Source: Roseibacillus persicicus (GTDB taxonomy: Bacteria > Verrucomicrobiota > Verrucomicrobiia > Verrucomicrobiales > Akkermansiaceae). From it: DNA of 64,000 bases. Under the pieces are notes generated by a model, which was not told where the DNA came from, did no database searches, and worked only from the letters and a program-made list of their open reading frames with translations. Where the stretch lies: NCBI RefSeq assembly GCF_014651675.1, contig NZ_BMXI01000006.1, forward strand, positions 62,001-126,000, read 5' to 3'. Positions 25,837 to 33,386 of the stretch are shown here, in pieces (the stretch's first letter is position 1; every line of letters begins with the position of its first letter). Made by a program: the position numbers and the translations under genes.

Positions 25837-26331
25837 TTAGGAAGCGGCCTTCCAATCCGCAATCCGGTCCGCTTGAGCCGCGAAGAGCTCGTCGGTCGAG
25901 CCGTGGATGGTGATGCTGTTGATCACGTCGTCCTTGCGGATGGAGTCGATGACGTTCTGACCCTCGGTGGTTTCGCCAAAGACGGTGTGCTTGCCGTCGA
26001 GGTGGGGAGTGGGTCCGTGGGTGATGAAGAACTGGGAGCCGTTGGTGTTCGGTCCCGCGTTGGCCATGGAAAGGATGCCAGCCTTGCTGTGACGACGGTT
26101 CGGCTTGCACTCGCACTCGAACTTGTAGCCAGGGCCACCTGTTCCCGTGCCGGAAGAGCAGCCACCCTGAATCATGAAGTTGGAGATGACCCGGTGAAAG
26201 GTCAGGCCGTCGTAGAATCCGCTGGAAGCGAGGTGAAGAAAAGAGGCGACCGTGACGGGGGCGTCATCGGGGAAGAGGGTGATGTTGATGTCGCCCTTGT
26301 TGGTGTGAATGGTGATTTTAATGTCGTCCAT
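25837..26331 (-). CDS. Peptidyl-prolyl cis-trans isomerase, cyclophilin type
   Basis: The 164-residue product is a bacterial cyclophilin that speeds proline isomerisation. Catalytic features are in order: FHRVISNFMIQGG (active Arg), MANAGPNTNGSQFFIT (Gln and Phe of the active site) and HLDGKHTVFGETTEG. It has no signal peptide, so it is probably cytoplasmic, like PpiB. The loop GCSSGTGTGGPGYKFECE is typical of the short prokaryotic form. It lies between unrelated genes and is probably transcribed alone. Confidence 0.95.
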   Translation of the reverse strand: MDDIKITIHTNKGDINITLFPDDAPVTVASFLHLASSGFYDGLTFHRVISNFMIQGGCSSGTGTGGPGYKFECECKPNRRHSKAGILSMANAGPNTNGSQFFITHGPTPHLDGKHTVFGETTEGQNVIDSIRKDDVINSITIHGSTDELFAAQADRIADWKAAS

Positions 26332-26378
26332 GAGGAGGGGGAGACTCCAGAAAGCTCGGTCGAGAGTCCAGACTGAAT

Positions 26379-27194
26379 TTACTTCAGCCAGCCGAGTTCC
26401 ACGAGAAAGTCATCGGCCTCCTTCAGGGTGGCGTTGTAGCTTTCGCCGCGATTGAAGAATCCGTGGCCTTGGCCCTCATAGGTCACCAGCTTGACGGGGC
26501 GCTTGGCGTCTTTCATCGCTTTCTCAAAGGCCTTTGCCGAGCCCAAGGGGACCGTGGTGTCTTTTTCGCCATGTAGAATCAGGGTCGGTGGGGTGTGGGG
26601 GCCCACGTGGTGGGCGGGCGAGAGGTCCATTGCTGGAACGCCGAGGTCGGTGCCTTTTCCGAAGCCTTTCATCTCCCAGTCACCCAAGTCGGCCATCACG
26701 GCACCGGGGTTGAAGAGAATCATCGCATTGGGGCGCTCTTCGTTGCCGAAACCGGGAAGGGTGCCGGTGGCGGCGGCGAGGTGACCACCAGCGGAACCCC
26801 CGGCAGCGCAAATCTTGTCAGGCAGGATTCCCAAGCGCTCCGAGTTTTCGCGAACCCACGCGAAGCAGGCCTTGGCATCTTTGACGCATTCGACCGCTTT
26901 GACCTGATTGCGGGAATTGACGCGATAGTCGGCGACAATGGCGATCATTCCGCGCTCGGCAAAGTGCTGGGATTGGGTGGCGAATTGTTCTGGAGATCCG
27001 CTCTTCCAGCCTCCGCCGAAAAAGAAGAGAATGGCAGGCTTGGGATTCGCGGGATCGCTTTCGCCATAGATCCAAACTTTCAGCTCCTTGTCGTCCACAG
27101 TGCGATAGACTTCCGAGCGGGTATCCAGTTTGGGAGGATAGCTAAAGGCCATTAGGGGCGAAAGGAGGGCGGCGAGAACGAGGATGATTTTCAT
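26379..27194 (-). CDS. Secreted alpha/beta hydrolase (esterase/BD-FAE-like)
   Basis: The 271-residue product has a signal peptide (MKIILVLAALLSPLMAFS) and an alpha/beta-hydrolase core. The nucleophile elbow is AGGSAGGHLAA with Ser134. An acid-containing loop lies near HGEKDTTVPLG, and the catalytic His is in GQGHGF. The oxyanion motif usually written HGGGW reads FGGGW here (residues 59-63), so the leading His is replaced by Phe. Esterase or carbohydrate-ester activity is likely; the substrate is unknown. The ATG at 27194 is used because the open frame upstream lacks a plausible protein. Confidence 0.85.
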   Translation of the reverse strand: MKIILVLAALLSPLMAFSYPPKLDTRSEVYRTVDDKELKVWIYGESDPANPKPAILFFFGGGWKSGSPEQFATQSQHFAERGMIAIVADYRVNSRNQVKAVECVKDAKACFAWVRENSERLGILPDKICAAGGSAGGHLAAATGTLPGFGNEERPNAMILFNPGAVMADLGDWEMKGFGKGTDLGVPAMDLSPAHHVGPHTPPTLILHGEKDTTVPLGSAKAFEKAMKDAKRPVKLVTYEGQGHGFFNRGESYNATLKEADDFLVELGWLK

Positions 27195-27270
27195 TGCAGA
27201 GGTTGAGTGAGCTAACGGAAGCAGTCCGGGATTCCTGTCGAAATAAAGGATGCAAGAGAGTGATTGAAGT

Positions 27271-28593
27271 CTACTCCATCTCTCGCGGGGTATAAGTCCC
27301 GATTTCGACATCGAGCCCAACCCAGTCGCCTGATTGGGTCTGGATGAACTCCCCGCGATTATGACCTGTCCAGAGCGGGCCAAAGGAGTCGACGATCTCT
27401 GTTTTCGTCTCGCCGTTTGAATAGTGGGTGATGACTTGGGACCCCTTCTCAATGGGCAGAAGTTTCCGAGGTCCCAGGGACCAACCCAGTAGGGATGGGG
27501 AGTGGGCAGTGATTCGAATGATGTGGCCGCTCTCTGAGAGCTTGCGCGCCAGTTCTTCTTCTTGGGCTGGCCGCCGGTCCATGCCGTACTGTCTGAAGTG
27601 CTCTTTGATCAACTGGTAGTCGGATCGTTGTGAGGCGGTGAGTGCGGGGGAGACCTCCTCGCGAGGGTTGGATGTCACATTTATGAGACCGAAGAGAATG
27701 AAGAGAGACACGACCGCGGTCCAAATTCGAGTGCTCCTGGTCCACAATTGAATGCTTCTCGACCGAAGAACTCGGCAAAGAAGGAGTAGGATTCCCAAGG
27801 AAAGAAATCCCGGTCCAACCAAGCCGATCCAAAATTCCTTTTCGTTTGGGGGAAAGAAAGGACCAATCTTCTCCGCTCGATAGGGAACCCATCTGATGAG
27901 GTGATAGGCCGTCTCCACGGAAGAGCCAATCGCGCTGAGGGCCCAGTAGATGATTGAGAATCGAAGTGCGCCGAGGCTGCCTCGCCAGATGGCAAACGCG
28001 GTGGAAACCAGAATCACCGGCCAAAGCAAATCCATGCGGACGGATTCCAAATAAACTTTTTCCAGAATCGGAATGCCGATGATGGCCAAGATGGTGGCGA
28101 CGCACGCGAATCCTAAAAAAGGGTCATGCGTTGCCTGTGGGACCTTTCCGATGAGACGACGCAGGAGATAGGATGCGAGGTTGGCGACGTCGCAGGATTC
28201 CCTGAGGGTCGGCCCGGTGATGTGCAAGGTGTCGGGATGGTGCCGAATCAGCCAAAGGCGTAATTTGTGAAGAAGGTCCTCGGGATTCGAGCTTTCTCGC
28301 ACGAGGAGCAGGGAGGGTTTTTCGAGCTTCTTGCAAACCTCAAGGGCCTGTTGGCTCAGAGGCGATTTTTCCTCTAGGCCGACTGCGGATTCATTGAGGA
28401 TGACCAGGGTGGCGTCGGAGTCCGAGACCATGCGGGCGACCGTTTCTTCTTCGCTTTCACCGGGGAGCGAGTCGGCCAGCACAACCTGCAACCCGCATTC
28501 CCGGGCCGCTTCCAGCACTTCCTCTTCCACCCCGGAGGCTCCCCGATTGAGAATGGTGGAAGGCAAGAAGGAGTTGCTGTCTTTTTCATCCAT
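27271..28593 (-). CDS. Membrane protein with putative N-terminal YpsA/SLOG-like domain
   Basis: I do not recognise the whole protein. From the ATG at 28593 it is 440 residues. Residues about 13-148 resemble the putative-molybdenum-carrier/YpsA branch of SLOG Rossmann folds. The matched stretches are GASGVEEEVLEAARECGL (where the family has GGQTGVD), MVSDSDATLVIL, ALEVCKKLEKPSLLLV and LWLIRHHPDTLHITGP. The glycine-rich ligand loops are degenerate. Four or five membrane helices follow (about 158-308), then a soluble C-terminal domain (about 320-440, basic then acidic). It starts 11 bases after a sulfatase stop on the same strand. Function is unknown; a membrane sensor is a guess. Confidence 0.6.
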   Translation of the reverse strand: MDEKDSNSFLPSTILNRGASGVEEEVLEAARECGLQVVLADSLPGESEEETVARMVSDSDATLVILNESAVGLEEKSPLSQQALEVCKKLEKPSLLLVRESSNPEDLLHKLRLWLIRHHPDTLHITGPTLRESCDVANLASYLLRRLIGKVPQATHDPFLGFACVATILAIIGIPILEKVYLESVRMDLLWPVILVSTAFAIWRGSLGALRFSIIYWALSAIGSSVETAYHLIRWVPYRAEKIGPFFPPNEKEFWIGLVGPGFLSLGILLLLCRVLRSRSIQLWTRSTRIWTAVVSLFILFGLINVTSNPREEVSPALTASQRSDYQLIKEHFRQYGMDRRPAQEEELARKLSESGHIIRITAHSPSLLGWSLGPRKLLPIEKGSQVITHYSNGETKTEIVDSFGPLWTGHNRGEFIQTQSGDWVGLDVEIGTYTPREME

Positions 28594-28604
28594 GGACTTG
28601 TTCG

Positions 28605-30161
28605 CTAGTCGTGAGGGAGAGAACCCCACCAGGTTTTGTTCGGCTGGAAGTCAGGGGCGAGATAGCGGGCATGCTGTTTCTCGAGTTGCTCCTTTTTCTT
28701 GGTATGGAGGTTGTGGAGTTGCTGCTTTTTCTTTTCCGCATTGTAGCGTGAGTCTTGCTCCGGGAAGGTGGCGCCAGTATCCTTTTGGAACTTCTCAAGG
28801 AGCGCAAAGAGGGCTTTGACCGTCTCCGGGTTTTCTTTGGATACGTCGTTTTGTTCTCCAATGTCGTTGCGGAGATTGTAGAGTTCGAGACGTCTGTCCT
28901 CGAGATACTGAATCAGTTTCCAATCACCCTGACGAACGATGGATGAAGGTTCCCCTCCCTGATTGCCATAGTGGGGATAGTGCCAGAAGAGGGCGCGGTC
29001 TTTGATTTCTTTTCCAGCGAGAAGGGGCTTCAGAGAGATTCCGTCGGCGTGTTGTTCGGGCATGAGGTCGAGTCCGGCCAAGTCGAGAAGGGTGGGGAAG
29101 AAGTCGGTGCCGATAACTGGGGTGGGATTCGTGGAGTTGGCCTTGGTCAGACCTGGAACCTTGACGTAAAATGGAGCACGCAGACCGCCTTCCCACTGAC
29201 GGCCTTTTCCTCCTCGCAAGGGCAGTGCCGCCGTCGGATAGGCATCGCCGGCGGTCACCCCGCCGTTGTCGCCGGTGAAGATCACAATGGTGTCGTTCTC
29301 CAGTTCCTGTGCCTCAATCGTATCCAGGACCTTGGCCACCGCTTGGTCGAGAGTCTCCATCATCCCCGCATAGATGGGGCTGTCTTGGACTTGTCTAACC
29401 GGAAGGGTGCGATCGACGAGAAAGCGGTCGCCCTTGTGCGGGGTTTGCGCGGCCTTTTCCTGGTATTTTTTCCAAAGTTCGCGGGTGGTTTGGACGGGAG
29501 CGTGAACGGAATAGAATGAGAGATAGGCGAGGAAGGGCTGGTCGGGATTCTCCTGCTGTTGCTTCACAATTTGCTCGCTGGTCTGATCCGCCAGCCATAG
29601 GGGAAGCGAAGTTCCGGCGGGAGGATTCTTCTCGATTTTCGTATTGGTGAATGGAGAAAAGAATCCTCCGGGAGGCGAGCCATGGTGGTTCCCGGCCACG
29701 TTGACAGTGAACCCATGGTCTTCGGGGAAAGAGCCTTTATCGCCAAGATGCCATTTGCCAAAGAACCAGGTTGCGTAGCCGCCTTCTTTGAGCGCCTCCG
29801 CGAGGGTGGTGTCTTCGTGGGGGAGATGAAGGACGTATTCGGGGGGAAGAAGGACGTCGTTGCGATCCCAGTCTTCCCCGACTTTGGCGCCGATGTGGGC
29901 GGTGATACCATGGCGGGGAGGATATTGACCTGTTAGAATCGATGCCCGGGAGGGCGAGCAGACCTGACAGGTGGAGTAGCCATTGGTGAAGCGCATGGAC
30001 TCCGAGGCCAGTCGATCGATATTGGGCGTCTCGTAGAAAGTCGAACCCTCGCAAGACAGGTCCTTGATGCCGAGGTCATCGACGAGGAAGAATACGATGT
30101 TCGGCTTCTTTTCCGCAAAGAGCGAGACCGTGAGGCTCAGCAGGAGGAGGGGTAGTTTCAT
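28605..30161 (-). CDS. Sulfatase (formylglycine-dependent)
   Basis: The 518-residue exported enzyme has a signal peptide (MKLPLLLLSLTVSLFA), then KPNIVFFLVDDLG with the metal-binding Asp pair. The CSPSR motif at residues 68-72 (Cys68 becomes formylglycine) is followed by ASILTGQYPPRHG. HLGDKGSFPEDHGF and the IFTGDNGG metal motif complete the active site, so it looks catalytically intact. It hydrolyses sulfate esters; marine polysaccharide sulfate is a likely but unproven substrate. It needs a formylglycine-generating enzyme not seen here. The ATG at 30161 is chosen for the signal peptide. Confidence 0.95.
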   Translation of the reverse strand: MKLPLLLLSLTVSLFAEKKPNIVFFLVDDLGIKDLSCEGSTFYETPNIDRLASESMRFTNGYSTCQVCSPSRASILTGQYPPRHGITAHIGAKVGEDWDRNDVLLPPEYVLHLPHEDTTLAEALKEGGYATWFFGKWHLGDKGSFPEDHGFTVNVAGNHHGSPPGGFFSPFTNTKIEKNPPAGTSLPLWLADQTSEQIVKQQQENPDQPFLAYLSFYSVHAPVQTTRELWKKYQEKAAQTPHKGDRFLVDRTLPVRQVQDSPIYAGMMETLDQAVAKVLDTIEAQELENDTIVIFTGDNGGVTAGDAYPTAALPLRGGKGRQWEGGLRAPFYVKVPGLTKANSTNPTPVIGTDFFPTLLDLAGLDLMPEQHADGISLKPLLAGKEIKDRALFWHYPHYGNQGGEPSSIVRQGDWKLIQYLEDRRLELYNLRNDIGEQNDVSKENPETVKALFALLEKFQKDTGATFPEQDSRYNAEKKKQQLHNLHTKKKEQLEKQHARYLAPDFQPNKTWWGSLPHD

Positions 30162-30225
30162 AGAGCGATTAAATCTCCCTATGAACGAGGTGCCTAGCAC
30201 CCATTTTTCAAGTTGAGGGTTTCCG

Positions 30226-30912
30226 TTAAATAGATGAGCCGACTCCGCCTTTCGAATTCTCCCTTAGCGTCTCAAGCGCGGCGACGATATCGTCTGGTTC
30301 GGCCCGTGTGCGATAGTCTACATCCACATGCTGCCAGATGACTTGAGCGTTGCAGTCGACAACGAAAGTCGCGGGAATGGGGAGAATCTTGCCGTTGCCG
30401 TTATTGAGTCTTTCCAAGTGCAAGTCGCGATCGTTGCGCATGTGCTCGAGCAGTAGTGCGGGAACCTCCCAAGCCACTCCATATCTGGCAGCCACGAGAG
30501 CGTCTTGATCGGAGAGAACGGCGAAGGGGAGAATCTCCTTTTCAGAGGATGAAAGAGATTGGTCCGGGACTTGAGGGCTTATCGCCACCAATTGGGTTTC
30601 CAGAGCGCGAAAGTCAGGCATCTTCTCCCGGAGGGCGCGGAGCTCGAGATTACAGTAGGGGCACCAGTCTCCGCGGTAGAAGGTCACCACGACGGGTCCT
30701 TCCGCCAAAAGCTTGGAAAGAGAGACCGGTTCTCCATTTGCGTTGGGGAGTTCAAAGTCCGGGGCTGTATCTCCGACTCCGATTGCTTTCTTGCCCTCCT
30801 GAAATTCGCGGGCCGATTCCATGAGTGCGTCGACGGCCTGCATGAATTCGGGCTTGGCTTGGCGCGTCTTTTCAATCTGGGCGTCTGTTTGCTGACGTAA
30901 GCTTTTTGACAT
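30226..30912 (-). CDS. AhpC/TSA-type peroxiredoxin-like protein
   Basis: The 228-residue product has a thioredoxin fold of the AhpC/TSA family. The motif FYRGDWCPYCNLELRAL holds Cys84 and Cys87, an unusual CxxC arrangement instead of the lone peroxidatic Cys of classical peroxiredoxins. An upstream helical lead (1-40) precedes GDTAPDFELPNANG. A ligand-like VPATFVVDCNAQVIWQHVDVDY segment follows. Peroxide reduction is the likely role; disulfide reductase chemistry is possible because of CPYC. No signal peptide is seen. The ATG at 30912 is used; the upstream open frame is a shadow of the GH1 gene. Confidence 0.88.
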   Translation of the reverse strand: MSKSLRQQTDAQIEKTRQAKPEFMQAVDALMESAREFQEGKKAIGVGDTAPDFELPNANGEPVSLSKLLAEGPVVVTFYRGDWCPYCNLELRALREKMPDFRALETQLVAISPQVPDQSLSSSEKEILPFAVLSDQDALVAARYGVAWEVPALLLEHMRNDRDLHLERLNNGNGKILPIPATFVVDCNAQVIWQHVDVDYRTRAEPDDIVAALETLRENSKGGVGSSI

Positions 30913-30991
30913 GCATGGGAAGTTAGCGAGGAAGCCTCCGGGGGCAAGGGGCCGAGGGGGAATGCTTGGAAAAAATCCCGGAGCGTCGAGT

Positions 30992-33160
30992 CTAGGAATC
31001 GGACGACTTTTCCTTGCGATGATGGGCTGCGTGAGCGGCGATGATGTCCTTGTAGAATCCGACTTCCTTGGAGGGGACCCGTTTGAGATCGGGGTCTGTC
31101 TCGAGGGCGACGTGATAGAGTCCGAAGTCGGTTTGGTGATTGAAGGCATGGCCCCACTCGCGATTGGAGGTGAGCGACCAGCAGAGATAGCCTGTCACCG
31201 GGACTCCCTCTTGGCAGACCTTTGAGATCTCCGCCAAGTGAGCGCGCAGATACTCTTGGCGGGTGACGCCATCAGCCATTGGGACGCAACCGTTCTCGAT
31301 GATCATGATCTCTTGGTCAGGAAACCAGCGGTGATAGCGACGGAGGGCGTGGCCGAGACCCTCGGGCCAGACGGGGGCGTTGAGGAACCGTCCCTCGCCC
31401 GCTTCGACCAAACGGTTGAATTGATGGAGCCGGGTGGTGGGGAGGCCCCAATAGTAATCGACCCCGACAAAATCCTGCGCGCGATGGGCTTCGGCCGGGC
31501 AGAGGCTCTCCGGCAACCGTCCCCGGATGCCGAGATACCACCAATTGGAATTGGCAATGAGCCCGGCGGCACCCGCAAAGCGCCAGAGCAAGTTCAGGCG
31601 GCTGGCTCGAGTTTCCAAGACCTTGAGAGGTTTGGTCGGATCGATAGTGACGAACTCCACCTTCTCTCGGTCCCCCAAGAGGGCCTCGGCGACGGAGCGG
31701 ACCAACTCGACTTCAACGCCATCCTCCGGGCAGGAAGGGCAAATTCCAGGTGCATCGGCGTGGATGCCCACCTTGAGGTGACCGCGACGGCGAATGCGCC
31801 GGATGCCTTCGCCGTCGATGAGTTTGCGCGGACCGGGCAAGGAATCGTTGGCAAAGTAGTCGGCGAGAGAGACGGGCGGCATGGGCTCCAGATGAGGCTC
31901 GTCGGGCTTTTCCGGAGAACAGGCTCCATATTGCTCGCAATTGAAATCCGCGATGACGCGGTTGAGTAGCGCCAGCACACCGTTGTGTCCAAGCGGCATT
32001 CCGATGGAGTGGGTTTCACGGGTTAACCCGGAGATGAGGAGGCGAAAGTCTTTTTTGTTCTCAAGCTGCTGGGGCATGAGAAGAAGCTCATCCCCGTAGA
32101 GCGCGCGGATCGTGCCGTCTCGCAGCGCCTTGCGTCCTTCCGCGTAGCTGGCGAAGGCGCTGAGATGGCAGCTCTCCGGAAGGTGGGTCGCGGCCAGGGC
32201 GTGATCCACGGCCGGACCAACAAAGCCGGCGGCGCAGTTTGCAAGCTGGGAGAGCTCTCCGATTTTTCCATCATTGAGAGTCATCACCGCCTTTCCCGTC
32301 ACCACATAGGGGTCACTGAAGGTCAGGTTGGCATGGCTCTCCGCATTGATTCCGCCGATCACGAGGTCGACCTTGCCTTTCCCCGCGATGAGAGGTTCGG
32401 CCATGCTGAAGCGGTAGGTTGCTTTGAGCAGCCACTGGGTGTGCAGTTGATGGTCGAGAATCTTTTGCAACCAGGGGGGGAAGCCCGTTACCAATGGGTT
32501 GACGCCCACCTTGGCTTTTGGGTCCAGACCCTTGATCCGGACTCGGGCCCGAGCGTGGGCGGAAAAGAGCCCATAGACCAGTTTGCCAATCGCTTCTGCT
32601 TCGCCATTGGCACCCGTGCCTTCGGGGAGGCCCGGGGGCATGTAGTAGTTGTTCTGCCACCAGGGCTTGATGAACCCGTAGACCAGCTGGGTGGGCTCGT
32701 TGAAGGTCACCCAGTAATCGGCAATATCGCCAAAATGATGCGCCATTTTTTCCGCGTAGTCGGCAAAGCGGTCGGGGAAGTCCGGGCCGATCAGGCCGCC
32801 CTCGCGCTCGACCCACACCGGCCAGGTGAAGTGAACGAGAGTGATCATCACCTTCATGCCCTTGTCGCGAATGTATTCAGCCAACTCACGGTAGTGCTGG
32901 ATGGCGTCCTCGTCCCACTCGTCAGCCGAGGGTTGCACCCGGGCCCAAGCGATGGAGAAGCGGAAGAGCTTGCAGCCCATCTCCGCGGCATGATCGATGT
33001 CCTCGGGATAGCGGTTCCAGAAGTCGACCGCGCGCTTGCGGGGAGTCAGGTTCTGGCTGCGTTCCCACAAATCCCAAACGTCCTCCCGTTCAGGATCATG
33101 CGCCTCGACCTGATGGTCGGCATTAGCGACTCCAAAGAGAAAGTTAGGAGGAAATTCCAC
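30992..33160 (-). CDS. GH1 glycosidase with inserted, circularly permuted solute-binding-protein domain
   Basis: This 722-residue protein is a GH1 (beta-glucosidase-type) barrel interrupted by a second domain. The GH1 N-half (1-255) has FLFGVANADHQVEAH (Gln17), LVHFTWP (His110) and TFNEP (acid/base Glu155). The C-half (about 530-722) has DFVGVDYYW, MIIENG (nucleophile Glu622), and SLTSNREWG (Glu668, Trp669). Between lie two halves of a family-3 solute-binding fold in reversed order. Residues 262-406 carry KVDLVIGGIN, FSDPYVVTGK and SYAEGRKALRDG; residues 451-520 carry IRRIRRRGHLKVGIHADAP and REKVEFVTIDPT. There is no signal peptide, so it is cytoplasmic. It starts with GTG at 33160. Confidence 0.9.
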   Translation of the reverse strand: MEFPPNFLFGVANADHQVEAHDPEREDVWDLWERSQNLTPRKRAVDFWNRYPEDIDHAAEMGCKLFRFSIAWARVQPSADEWDEDAIQHYRELAEYIRDKGMKVMITLVHFTWPVWVEREGGLIGPDFPDRFADYAEKMAHHFGDIADYWVTFNEPTQLVYGFIKPWWQNNYYMPPGLPEGTGANGEAEAIGKLVYGLFSAHARARVRIKGLDPKAKVGVNPLVTGFPPWLQKILDHQLHTQWLLKATYRFSMAEPLIAGKGKVDLVIGGINAESHANLTFSDPYVVTGKAVMTLNDGKIGELSQLANCAAGFVGPAVDHALAATHLPESCHLSAFASYAEGRKALRDGTIRALYGDELLLMPQQLENKKDFRLLISGLTRETHSIGMPLGHNGVLALLNRVIADFNCEQYGACSPEKPDEPHLEPMPPVSLADYFANDSLPGPRKLIDGEGIRRIRRRGHLKVGIHADAPGICPSCPEDGVEVELVRSVAEALLGDREKVEFVTIDPTKPLKVLETRASRLNLLWRFAGAAGLIANSNWWYLGIRGRLPESLCPAEAHRAQDFVGVDYYWGLPTTRLHQFNRLVEAGEGRFLNAPVWPEGLGHALRRYHRWFPDQEIMIIENGCVPMADGVTRQEYLRAHLAEISKVCQEGVPVTGYLCWSLTSNREWGHAFNHQTDFGLYHVALETDPDLKRVPSKEVGFYKDIIAAHAAHHRKEKSSDS
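31598..32395 (-). other. Inserted circularly permuted SBP_bac_3-like domain within the GH1 gene
   Basis: Codons about 256-521 of the GH1 gene encode a family-3 solute-binding-protein fold. A classical protein of this fold begins with the LxVGV strand and later runs through DLVIGG and FSDPY. Here the DLVIGG-to-C-terminus part comes first (262-406). A Pro/Asp/Glu-rich linker (about 407-450) then joins it to the normal N-terminus (IRRIRRRGHLKVG). The break falls just before the hinge strand. The conserved Arg of amino-acid-binding members is missing near NAESHANLTFSDPY, so the ligand is probably not a simple alpha-amino acid. Confidence 0.82.
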
Positions 33161-33313
33161 GAGAACCGACTGTGTGCCTGATGGCCCTTCTCCTCAATTG
33201 GAAATCGAGACAAGAACCGAAAAACTCTCAAATCGGACCGCTTTTCCACGCAATTGATGGGGGGCAAGCAGGGGGCGGGCTCGGAGAGTGGCCATTTCGC
33301 CCAAGGCTCGTCC

Positions 33314-33341
33314 TCAGGCAGATCCATTGCTTACTGCCTGA
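33314..33341. promoter_or_regulatory. Inverted repeat in the GH1-SBP/hisC divergent gap
   Basis: TCAGGCAG at 33314-33321 and CTGCCTGA at 33334-33341 form a perfect 8-base inverted repeat around a 12-base centre. It sits in the 226-base gap between the divergent GH1 and hisC genes, about 45 bases before the hisC ATG. It could be an operator or a short hairpin. No consensus promoter stands out in this gap. Confidence 0.35.
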
Positions 33342-33386
33342 ATTGGGATTTGAGTTTCGCCCGGCCAGCAGTGAGAGTCTCGGCAG

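Noticed and set aside
30992-33160. GH1-SBP gene as an assembly chimera or two fused genes
   Set aside because: The frame is continuous, GH1 sequence is present on both sides of the insert, and the linker reads naturally; a simple join would not restore the second half of the barrel.
32165-33181. Long plus-strand frame opposite the GH1-SBP gene
   Set aside because: Antisense shadow; the minus-strand frame has intact GH1 motifs.
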